Origin: Bacilli bacterium
Lineage (GTDB): Bacteria > Bacillota_I > Bacilli_A > RFN20 > CAG-826
DNA length: 64,000 bases
Assembly (NCBI GenBank): GCA_016302065.1
Contig: JAEDOI010000002.1
Location: 1 to 64,000, forward strand
Reading direction: 5' to 3'
Under the pieces are notes generated by a model. The model had not been told where the DNA came from, ran no database searches, and saw only the letters and a program-made list of their open reading frames with translations. Positions 26,334 through 33,769 of this stretch are shown here, one piece after another (position 1 is the stretch's first letter; each line of letters begins with the position of its first letter). A program made the position numbers and the translations under genes.

Positions 26334-26361
26334 ACTTCGTATAATGTCTATTATGTTAATA
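26334..26361. other. Putative dif site (XerC/XerD recombination site)
   Basis: A 28-bp sequence beginning ACTTCGTATAA and ending TTATGTTAATA, with TGTCTA at the centre. It agrees at 21 of 28 positions with Bacillus dif and at 25 of 28 with the degenerate Firmicutes dif consensus, both as I remember them. The XerC-side arm matches best; the last two bases of the XerD arm differ. It lies between convergent genes exactly where gene orientation turns from mostly plus to all minus, and xerD is 3 kb away. Dif resolves chromosome dimers at the replication terminus. Confidence 0.72.
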
Positions 26362-26445
26362 AAAGCAATCAAAAATACGATAACATCGATATTTTAAAAT
26401 ATATCAAATATTATTATATAAATTTATGTATAAAAAAATATGTGA

Positions 26446-26500
26446 GTTTTCCACATATTCTTATTACTAATAATCTACTAATTTTATACTAATTAACTAT
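26446..26500 (-). repeat. 11-bp phased TACTA array 6 with GTTTTCCACATAT box
   Basis: The box GTTTTCCACATAT at 26446 is identical to that at 17412. Three TACTAA units begin at 26465, 26476 and 26487, followed in phase by TATTT at 26498. It is 85 bp from the putative dif site. The stretch 26362-26445 between them is AT-rich with nothing else that I can support. Confidence 0.72.
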
Positions 26501-27265
26501 TTATTTATCAATTTTAATGAATTTTTCTTTTAAAATATATAAAACTAAATCAATAAGTAAATACACAACAACAATTAGCAAAGCATATGAATAAATATCT
26601 ATATAATTGAATGTATGATTATATGCATTATTTATTAAATGTCCAATTCCAATATTTTTATTATCCCCCATTAAAATTTCTGCCATAATTTCAATTTTTA
26701 ACCCTAATCCAATTGATTGAATAACACTTAATAAAATATATGGACTTGCAAGAGGAAATAAAACTTTAAATAAAGATGAAAACCCTTTTGTTTCCTCAAG
26801 TCTTAAAGAATTAATAATATTTTGATCTATTTCTAAAAAACCTTTTAATGTAGCCTCATAAATTAATGGGAATAAAACCAAAAAAGAAATTATTAAATAA
26901 GCAAATATATTTTTAATGAATATTATTAGCAAAATAGAAATTATAATTGTTGGTATTACCCTAAATATTTTATTAATTGGAGAAAAAAATGCTCTAAATA
27001 ATTCAAAATAATAGGCTAATATTCCAAAAATTATTCCAAATATTATCGAAATTAATACTCCAAGTAGTCCTAATCCAATAGTAAAAAATAAAGATTTATA
27101 TAGATTTATATCTTTTAATAAATTAACAAAATTCATTAAAGATTCGATAAAAGAAGGAAAAACACTATTGGAATTATAAATTCTAGAAGATATTTCCCAA
27201 AAAAATAGAACAAATAATAAGCCTAAAAATACAAAAATAATATTTAATATCTTCTTTTTTGTCAT
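26501..27265 (-). CDS. ABC transporter permease, SsuC/TauC-like
   Basis: 254 residues with six predicted transmembrane helices, typical of permeases for nitrate/sulfonate/taurine or thiamine precursors (NitT/TauT family). The cytoplasmic EAA loop is visible as YEATLKGFLEIDQNIINSLR near residues 161-180, with a following Gly. It lies two bases after the substrate-binding lipoprotein, so the two form one transporter. No ATPase gene is next to them, nor anywhere in the window, so the transporter must borrow one. It is the last gene of a long minus-strand operon, ending beside the dif region. Confidence 0.82.
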   Translation of the reverse strand: MTKKKILNIIFVFLGLLFVLFFWEISSRIYNSNSVFPSFIESLMNFVNLLKDINLYKSLFFTIGLGLLGVLISIIFGIIFGILAYYFELFRAFFSPINKIFRVIPTIIISILLIIFIKNIFAYLIISFLVLFPLIYEATLKGFLEIDQNIINSLRLEETKGFSSLFKVLFPLASPYILLSVIQSIGLGLKIEIMAEILMGDNKNIGIGHLINNAYNHTFNYIDIYSYALLIVVVYLLIDLVLYILKEKFIKIDK

Positions 27266-27267
27266 AT

Positions 27268-28260
27268 TTAACTAATTAAAGAAATAAATGAATCTATTTT
27301 TTCTTCACTTATAAAGTTAGATCCAGTTATTAAATTATCACTAGAAGCAATTCCAAATCTATTTTCTTTATTATCTTGTAAAGCTAAAATATAATCTTTT
27401 TTGAATCCAAATTTAAGTTCAAATTCTTCATCACTTATATTTAATTCTTCTAATTTAGATATTATTTTAGAAGGAGCATTTATTGCTTCATCTAAATTTT
27501 TAGTAACTGAATTATTTAAATATTGTTCCACTATCTCTTTATTTTCATTATAAAAGCTATTTTTTACAAATAATCCAGCTTGAGGTATAAAATCATATTC
27601 ATTATTTGTTTTTTCTTTTAAAGCCCTATTTATATCTAAATATTCGTATATATCGTTAGATTCATTATCATCAAAATTATTTTGACTTTTTAAAGCATAT
27701 AAACTAGGTTCTGCAATTAAAGCCCAATCAACCTTATTTCCTTTATGTAAACCGCTCTTTAAAACAGTTGCAACTTGGCTAACTCCATTTAAATAATGAA
27801 TATTATCTTTATTTTCATTATAAATTGAAGGCAAAACATAATTTAAAGATAGATCTGTTATGCTTCCTTTTTGGAATGAAACAATATAATCATCCTTTGA
27901 AGGAATGTCTTTATTTGTCTTATTAAATCCTACAAAATGAAAATTACCTTTAGTTAATAAACCTAAGAATTTATAATCAGATTTATTATTTTTAATTAAT
28001 TTTAAAGCGTTTGATGATTCAAAAACTATAAAATTATATTCACTATTTTTATTTTGTAATTCAATAGGAATACTTGTAGGCGTACTTGTTGTCGTACAAT
28101 TTGAAGAAAGAATTGATTCATAGATTCCTAAAGTAGGTGCACCAAGTGGTGATAAAATCTTAATATTTTCATCAATTAAATAAGTATTAGATGATAAATT
28201 AGAACAAGAAACGAGATTAATAACAAAAAAGATAGATAAAAATTTAAGTTTTTTTATCAT
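27268..28260 (-). CDS. ABC transporter substrate-binding lipoprotein
   Basis: 330 residues. A type II signal peptide with a lipobox (LVSC, Cys near residue 19) anchors it outside the membrane. After an N-terminal strand (KILSPLGAPTLGIYESIL) the protein resembles NMT1/THI5-type periplasmic-binding proteins in layout, with SFQKGSITDLSLNYVLPS and a GVSQVATVLKSG block, but the ligand cannot be read from it. It is paired with the permease downstream. No riboswitch is visible before it. The start lies two bases after deoB. Confidence 0.75.
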   Translation of the reverse strand: MIKKLKFLSIFFVINLVSCSNLSSNTYLIDENIKILSPLGAPTLGIYESILSSNCTTTSTPTSIPIELQNKNSEYNFIVFESSNALKLIKNNKSDYKFLGLLTKGNFHFVGFNKTNKDIPSKDDYIVSFQKGSITDLSLNYVLPSIYNENKDNIHYLNGVSQVATVLKSGLHKGNKVDWALIAEPSLYALKSQNNFDDNESNDIYEYLDINRALKEKTNNEYDFIPQAGLFVKNSFYNENKEIVEQYLNNSVTKNLDEAINAPSKIISKLEELNISDEEFELKFGFKKDYILALQDNKENRFGIASSDNLITGSNFISEEKIDSFISLIS

Positions 28261-28262
28261 AA

Positions 28263-29474
28263 TTATTTTAAAATTTCCTCTATTGTTCTACCAATCATAG
28301 TTGGATGTTTCTTTAAATTAAAGTTTGTTAAAATAGTGTCTCCAATATCAGCAAAACTATCTCTTTCTCCTAAATATCTTCCATCTTTAATCATTTTAGA
28401 ATAAACAAGTAAAGGTACTTTTTCTCTAGTATGATCTGTTCCTTTCCAAGTAGGATCGTTTCCATGATCTGCAGTAATCATTAATAAATCATCATCTCTT
28501 AATGATTCTAATAATATATTTAACTTTTCATCAAATTCCTCTATTGCTTTCCCATAACCTATAGTATTTCTTCGATGACCATATTCACTATCAAATTCAA
28601 CTAAATTAACAAAACAAAGACCACTATTAAATGAACGATCTAAGCAAATATTGAGTGTTTTATCCATTCCATCATTATTTGAAGTTGTATGAACTGTTGA
28701 GGTTACACCACATCCATTAAAAATATCATTAATTTTACCAACACACCTCACTTCATAATTATTATCTTTTAATATATTTAAAGCTGTTATTCCACTTGGG
28801 CTTATTGCATAGTCATGTCTGTTGCTAGTTCTTTTAAATTCACCCTTCTTCTTGCCAATAAATGGTCGTGCAATAACTCTTCCAACAAACCATTCATCTT
28901 TTAAACATAATTTACGAGCAATTTCGCAACATCTATATAATTCATCAAGACCTGTAACTTCTTCACTTGCACAAATTTGAAGAACTGAATCACTTGAAGT
29001 ATAAACGATTAAAGAATTATCTCTAATTTGCTCTTCTCCTAAATCATCCAAAATTTTTGTTCCACTAGCAGCATAATTTCCAATAATTTTATGCCCAGTT
29101 TGTTTTTCAAGTTCATCAATCAATTCTTTTGGAAATCCTGTATCAGTAAATGTTTTAAAAGGAGTTGTTGTTTTAATTCCCATCATTTCCCAATGCCCAG
29201 TCATGGTATCTTTTCCATTGCTTGCTTCATTAAGTTTTAATGTATAAGAAGACAAATGCTCGACACTATCAATATTTTTTAAGTTATCAAGATCTTTAAT
29301 TCCTAATTTTGTAAGTGTTGGAATATTTAATTTATCAAATGCTTCACTAATATGTTTAAAAGTATTAGCACCTAAATCACTTACTTCTCCAGTTTGATGA
29401 AACAAAGCTTGATCCTTAGCCTCTCCAATTCCTAAACTATCCATGACAATAACAAATATTCTTTTAAATTTCAT
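28263..29474 (-). CDS. deoB: Phosphopentomutase
   Basis: 403 residues, usual size. Interconverts ribose or deoxyribose 1- and 5-phosphates in nucleoside salvage, which fits with cdd at the other end of the window. Alkaline-phosphatase superfamily motifs: [12 protein letters not shown] at the start, the nucleophile region [13 protein letters not shown] near 90, then TADHGNDP and [12 protein letters not shown] near the end, supplying the metal ligands. A good Shine-Dalgarno (AAAGGAG) is present. The order xerD-deoB is as in Bacillus (ripX-drm). Confidence 0.94.
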   Translation of the reverse strand: MKFKRIFVIVMDSLGIGEAKDQALFHQTGEVSDLGANTFKHISEAFDKLNIPTLTKLGIKDLDNLKNIDSVEHLSSYTLKLNEASNGKDTMTGHWEMMGIKTTTPFKTFTDTGFPKELIDELEKQTGHKIIGNYAASGTKILDDLGEEQIRDNSLIVYTSSDSVLQICASEEVTGLDELYRCCEIARKLCLKDEWFVGRVIARPFIGKKKGEFKRTSNRHDYAISPSGITALNILKDNNYEVRCVGKINDIFNGCGVTSTVHTTSNNDGMDKTLNICLDRSFNSGLCFVNLVEFDSEYGHRRNTIGYGKAIEEFDEKLNILLESLRDDDLLMITADHGNDPTWKGTDHTREKVPLLVYSKMIKDGRYLGERDSFADIGDTILTNFNLKKHPTMIGRTIEEILK

Positions 29475-29486
29475 ATTTTTCTCCTT

Positions 29487-30374
29487 TTATTTCTTTTTCC
29501 AAAATTGATCATATTCATTTAATATTTTCTCATTAGTTAAATGAGTGTAAATTTGAGTTGTTTCAATGTTTGTATGTCCAAGTAATTCTTGAACAACCCT
29601 TAAATCAGCCCCATTTTCAAGTAAATGTGTGGCAAATGAATGCCTTAATGAATGAGGATGAATTTCTTTTTCAATTCCTGCCATTTTGGCATATTTTCTA
29701 ATCTCTATAAAGAAATATTGCCTCGATATCTTTTTTCCCTTTAAATTTAAGAAAACATAACTCTTATCAACAATTAATTTTAACTTATTTCTAACTTCAT
29801 TAATATATAAAAGTAAATATTTTAATGACTCTTCTCTAATTGGAATGCTTCTTTCTTTTTTACCCTTTCCTAAAACTGTAATAATCCTTTCATTTACATT
29901 AACTTGCTTCATTTTTAAAGAACAAAGTTCACTAACACGAAGACCACTACAATACATAATTTCTACCATTGCTTTATTTCTAATATGATTTTTGTTAGTT
30001 AATGGTATTACATCAAGCAGTCTATCAACTTCTTCTTTCGTTAAATAAACTGGCAATTTTTTAGGAGTTTTAGGCATTTCAATATTGTCGATTATGTCTT
30101 TTGTAACTATTTTTTCACTTTCTAAGAATATATAAAAACCTTTTAAAAATGTTATTCTTCGAGAAATAGTCTTTTCACTTAATTCATCAATAGATTGATT
30201 AAAAGTGAAATTATCAAAATCATCTTTAGACAAATCATCTGTATCCTTAATATTAGGAAAATAATAAAGAAATTTCTTAAAATCGTCTTTATAATCAGTA
30301 ATAGTTACATTTGTAAGTTGTTTTTCAAACATACAAAATTGTAAATATCTTTCAAATGCCTCATTTATCTCCAT
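29487..30374 (-). CDS. xerD: Tyrosine recombinase XerD
   Basis: 295 residues. With XerC it resolves chromosome dimers at dif. N-terminal SAM-like DNA-binding domain, then the catalytic domain with GLRVSELCSL (Arg I), GKGKKERSIP (Lys), HPHSLRHSFATHLLENG (His and Arg II), LLGHTNIETTQIYTH (His/Tyr nucleophile). All catalytic residues are present. XerD is favoured over XerC by the deoB neighbour. It overlaps dinB by 14 bases and starts after AAAGGAAAG. It lies 3.1 kb from the putative dif. Confidence 0.92.
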   Translation of the reverse strand: MEINEAFERYLQFCMFEKQLTNVTITDYKDDFKKFLYYFPNIKDTDDLSKDDFDNFTFNQSIDELSEKTISRRITFLKGFYIFLESEKIVTKDIIDNIEMPKTPKKLPVYLTKEEVDRLLDVIPLTNKNHIRNKAMVEIMYCSGLRVSELCSLKMKQVNVNERIITVLGKGKKERSIPIREESLKYLLLYINEVRNKLKLIVDKSYVFLNLKGKKISRQYFFIEIRKYAKMAGIEKEIHPHSLRHSFATHLLENGADLRVVQELLGHTNIETTQIYTHLTNEKILNEYDQFWKKK

Positions 30375-31578
30375 TTTTTCTTTCCTTTAATTTACTGCCT
30401 GAAAAGAATAAATCTTTATTTGCTTTTCGATTTAAGTCATTAATTAACAATTGAACTTTGCTTTCGCTTTCATATTTTTCATAGTTATCAAACGTCATTT
30501 GAACATCTAGCTTCTCTTTATCTTTTAAATTTTTTAATGTTACACCAGCCATTCTTAATAGAGTAAAATCATAAGTTTCATCAACAAATTGGCTAATTTT
30601 TTTAGTAATAAACTCCTTATCATCACTAAATTCATTAAATGATTTAGCAAAAGTTTTAGTTTTAAAATCACTATCTTGACCACCTTCTTTATATACTAAT
30701 TGAATAGTTTTACATACTTTATTTTTATTTTTCATTTCATCAATAATAATTGAAGCTTGACTTAAAATCATATTTTTAATGAAATCAATATTATCACTAT
30801 CATAATCAAACGTTGTAGTTCTTCCAATTGATTTAGGATCAAAGTCATTTAGGTTTAATTTATCATCACTTTTACCTTCTAAACATAAAATAATATTGTC
30901 TTTAAAGTTCATTAAATAATTATTTAATAAATCGTTAGGATCGTTTTTCTTAATTCGATAATATAAATCTCCAATAGTATTAATTCCAATATTTTGAAGC
31001 TTTGGATAAGTCTTATTACCAATTCCATAATAATCTTTAATAGGAAGAGGAAAAATTATTGATGGAATATCTTTTTTTCTAATTATTGTAATTCCGTTAG
31101 GTTTTTTAATATCGCTTCCCATTTTAGCTAAAAACTTAGTACTAGCTACACCAATTGAACAATAAAGCTTGGTTTTATTATATAATCCAACTTGAATGTT
31201 TTTTAAATATTCATTTATATTATTGTTCCCATATTTTTTAAAAGATTCAGTAATGTCCATATAGCATTCATCAATTGATGCTTGTTCAACTAAAGGAGTA
31301 AATTGTTTTAAATGATGAACAAACTCTCTAGACATCAAATTATAATATTTAAAATCACATGGAAGAATGATTAATTCTTTACATAAAGCTTGAGCTTGAA
31401 ACATTGGCATTCCAGAATGTATTCCATAACTCCTCGCTTTATAAGAACATGTTGAAACAATACCCTTTCTTCCAGTTCCACCAACTGCAACAGGTTTATT
31501 AATCAAACTAGGGTTCTTAATTTCTTCGCATCTAACAAAGAAGGCATTTAAATCAACATGAAGAATTATTCTACTCAT
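30361..31578 (-). CDS. dinB: DNA polymerase IV (DinB), Y-family
   Basis: 405 residues. Error-prone translesion polymerase. Catalytic carboxylates: HVDLNAFFVRCE near residues 7-18 and SIDECYMDIT near 102-111. Thumb motif YGIGNKTYPKL follows, then the little-finger domain. Near the C-terminus KDLFF resembles the beta-clamp-binding QLxLF motif. No Shine-Dalgarno precedes the ATG; a TATAGT ends 15 bases upstream inside a phased TACTA array, so array and promoter coincide. No LexA-type operator was recognised there. It overlaps xerD. Confidence 0.9.
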   Translation of the reverse strand: MSRIILHVDLNAFFVRCEEIKNPSLINKPVAVGGTGRKGIVSTCSYKARSYGIHSGMPMFQAQALCKELIILPCDFKYYNLMSREFVHHLKQFTPLVEQASIDECYMDITESFKKYGNNNINEYLKNIQVGLYNKTKLYCSIGVASTKFLAKMGSDIKKPNGITIIRKKDIPSIIFPLPIKDYYGIGNKTYPKLQNIGINTIGDLYYRIKKNDPNDLLNNYLMNFKDNIILCLEGKSDDKLNLNDFDPKSIGRTTTFDYDSDNIDFIKNMILSQASIIIDEMKNKNKVCKTIQLVYKEGGQDSDFKTKTFAKSFNEFSDDKEFITKKISQFVDETYDFTLLRMAGVTLKNLKDKEKLDVQMTFDNYEKYESESKVQLLINDLNRKANKDLFFSGSKLKERKNGDK

Positions 31579-31621
31579 ACTTATTTATTACTAACTATAT
31601 ACTAATAAATTACTATTTTTC
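31578..31621 (-). repeat. 11-bp phased TACTA array 7, at the dinB start
   Basis: TACTT, TACTA, TACTA and TACTA begin at 31578, 31589, 31600 and 31611, exactly 11 bp apart. It fills the gap between xseB and dinB and runs into the xseB stop codon on one side and the dinB ATG on the other. Confidence 0.72.
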
Positions 31622-31810
31622 ACCTAATTTATTATTTTCGATCTTTTCTTTAGCCTCTATAATTGTTTCTTCCAATTCTTTAATTAGCTTATTAGCTTCC
31701 TCAAATTTAATTAATGATTCTTCTAAATTTAATTCATTATTCTCTAATAACGAAGCAATTTCATTAACTTTTTTTAGCTTTTCTTCAAAAGATAATTGTT
31801 TATTTTCCAT
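31613..31810 (-). CDS. xseB: Exodeoxyribonuclease VII small subunit
   Basis: 65 residues, standard size. It forms exonuclease VII with XseA, degrading single-stranded DNA. The pattern SFEEKLKKVNEIASLLENNELNLEESLIKFEEANKLIKELE is two helices with the conserved LE..ELxLEESL turn. It has a clean GGAG ribosome binding site and starts three bases after xseA. The stop codon lies within array 7. Confidence 0.92.
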   Translation of the reverse strand: MENKQLSFEEKLKKVNEIASLLENNELNLEESLIKFEEANKLIKELEETIIEAKEKIENNKLGEK

Positions 31811-31813
31811 ACT

Positions 31814-33028
31814 TTACTCCTTTTTTAAATCTGTTATTCTAGCAACGATTTTACCATTTCCAGTTTTAATTATAATTTCATCATCTAAAGATAATGATGA
31901 AATATCCTTAATAAGTTTATTACCTTTATAAACTAGGCTATATCCTTTATTTAAAAGATTATTAATATCAAGTACTGATAATCTTAATTTTAAGTTATTT
32001 ATCTTATTATTATTTATATCAATAATTTTATTAATAGATGAATTAATTAATGAAGATAAATTACCTAATTGTTTTTCAATTTCAAAAAGATAAGAAGAAT
32101 AACTTTTTAATGCAGGAATATTCTTTAATTCCATTATCTTTTTTTCATAATTATCTATTTTATTAATTAATGATTTATATATATTAGATTTTATAAAATA
32201 TAATTCTTTTATTATATCTTCAATATTAACTACTGCTCTTTCACAGGCAGCAGTTGGAGTTGAAACATGGACATCACTTGCTAAATCAACTAAAGAAAGA
32301 TTTATTTCATGTCCAATTGCACTAATTATAGGTTTATTTAAAGAAGCAACTTTTCTTACAAGTTGTTCTTCATCAAAAACCATTAAATCTTCTTTAGCTC
32401 CTCCGCCTCTTCCTAAAATAATTAAATCAGAATCATCGTTAGAGGCTTTATTTAAAGCGTTTAGTAAATCATCTAAAGCTTCATTGCCTTGAACCTTAGA
32501 ATATATAAAATTAACTTCTACTAAAGGATTTCTTCTTTTAATATTAAAACTAAAATCTCTTTCAGCAGCACTATTTTCTCCACAAATTATACTAATTTTT
32601 TTAGGAAAATAAGGAATTTGTTTCTTTTTTGAAATATCAAACAAACCTTCTTTATATAATTTTTCTTTTAATTGTTCTCTTTTTAAAAGAATATTACCTT
32701 CTCCATAAGGAATTACTTTTTTGATTATTAACTGATATGTACCATTTGCAATATAACTCGAAATATTTCCAATTACTAAAATCATATCGCCATCTTTAAA
32801 ACTAAAGTTTAGTTTCATAGCATCATATTTAAATAAAACACATGAAATAATTGATTTTTCATCTTTTAAAGAAAAATAAAGATGCCCACTTCTGTTGGCA
32901 CCTCTAAAATTCGAAACTTCACCAATTAACCCAACATTATTTAATGTTAAAGTATTATCAAATAATGTTTTGATATAATCATTAATTTCAAAGATAGTAT
33001 AAAAAGGTTTATTTTCGTAAGTTATCAT
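31814..33028 (-). CDS. xseA: Exodeoxyribonuclease VII large subunit
   Basis: 404 residues, slightly shorter than usual (about 450). N-terminal OB domain with VGEVSNFRGANRSGHLYFSLKDE, then the catalytic domain with GRGGGAKEDL near residue 200, ISAIGHEINLSLVDLASDV and STPTAACE, and a coiled-coil C-terminus where XseB binds. The shortening is in the coiled-coil part. It overlaps the end of nusB by 20 bases; the order nusB-xseA-xseB matches Bacillus. Confidence 0.93.
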   Translation of the reverse strand: MITYENKPFYTIFEINDYIKTLFDNTLTLNNVGLIGEVSNFRGANRSGHLYFSLKDEKSIISCVLFKYDAMKLNFSFKDGDMILVIGNISSYIANGTYQLIIKKVIPYGEGNILLKREQLKEKLYKEGLFDISKKKQIPYFPKKISIICGENSAAERDFSFNIKRRNPLVEVNFIYSKVQGNEALDDLLNALNKASNDDSDLIILGRGGGAKEDLMVFDEEQLVRKVASLNKPIISAIGHEINLSLVDLASDVHVSTPTAACERAVVNIEDIIKELYFIKSNIYKSLINKIDNYEKKIMELKNIPALKSYSSYLFEIEKQLGNLSSLINSSINKIIDINNNKINNLKLRLSVLDINNLLNKGYSLVYKGNKLIKDISSLSLDDEIIIKTGNGKIVARITDLKKE

Positions 33029-33437
33029 TTAAGCAATTATCTAAAATACCATTAACAAATTTATAATCTGTAACATCACCATATTTTTTAGCAAGTTTAA
33101 CAGCTACATCAATTATTATTGGTTTTTCCATTTCTGGAAAAAATTTATAATGAGTTAAAGATAAAATCAGTATTGATTGAATTGTTAAATTTAAACGATT
33201 AAATTTCCATCTCCTTAAATAAGGAGTTACATATTCAATTAATTCATCTTTGTATTTTATAGCTTTTACTAAAGATAGTTTTAAAAATACATCGACCTCA
33301 TCAAAAGGTAAGTCACATGATTCTTCAATTAATGTGACAATATCTTTACTTTTACCTAATTGTTCAAGTAAAAGGTGCGAATAAAGAATTTGCATCGCTT
33401 TTTCTTGTAATTTATTTCTAGTTAACTCTTGACTCAT
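33009..33437 (-). CDS. nusB: Transcription antitermination factor NusB
   Basis: 142 residues, all-helical. It binds boxA RNA with S10 during rRNA transcription. The ends are characteristic: LQEKAMQILYSHLLLEQ at the start, and IIDVAVKLAKKYGDVTDYKFVNGILD near the C-terminus, the most conserved block (YGdekspkFVNGVLd in relatives). It overlaps xseA by 20 bases and starts two bases after the Asp23 gene, giving the Bacilli order asp23-nusB-xseA. Confidence 0.9.
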   Translation of the reverse strand: MSQELTRNKLQEKAMQILYSHLLLEQLGKSKDIVTLIEESCDLPFDEVDVFLKLSLVKAIKYKDELIEYVTPYLRRWKFNRLNLTIQSILILSLTHYKFFPEMEKPIIIDVAVKLAKKYGDVTDYKFVNGILDNCLNDNLRK

Positions 33438-33439
33438 AA

Positions 33440-33769
33440 TTAAATAATATTAGTTTTAATAACGATTTTAAAAGGAACAGCATCCAAAAGATATAATAGA
33501 TTATTTGTTAAAACTTCTTTTATTTTAGTTTCAATCTCATCTTTATTAACATCTTTTGATATATTTACCTTAATTTTGAAAATAGCTTCATTTTCACGTA
33601 AGGTAACATCAACATCATCATCTGTTAAAAATGTTTTCTTTTTCTTATCTAAAGAAATAATTCCGTTTATTTGACGAATTGATTCCTCTCCAATTTGTTT
33701 AAAAACGCTTTTAGAGATGCCAAGTTCACCTTTTTTATTAGTTTTTTTAATATATACGTATTTTGCCAC
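33440..33769 (-). CDS. Asp23/Gls24 family protein (YqhY-like)
   Basis: 109 residues. One Asp23 domain: a start with GELGISKSVFKQIGEESIRQINGI, then strands DVDVTLRENEAIFKIKVNI. The position immediately before nusB identifies it as the YqhY type, which in Bacillus is linked to control of acetyl-CoA carboxylase and lipid synthesis. The precise role here is inferred only from that. The end of tkt overlaps its ATG by one base. Confidence 0.82.
   Translation of the reverse strand: MAKYVYIKKTNKKGELGISKSVFKQIGEESIRQINGIISLDKKKKTFLTDDDVDVTLRENEAIFKIKVNISKDVNKDEIETKIKEVLTNNLLYLLDAVPFKIVIKTNII

Noticed and set aside
26332..26356. Strong resemblance to the left half of a loxP site (ACTTCGTATAATGT)
   Set aside because: The right arm does not match. 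The sequence is better explained as dif, another tyrosine-recombinase site, given the location and nearby xerD.
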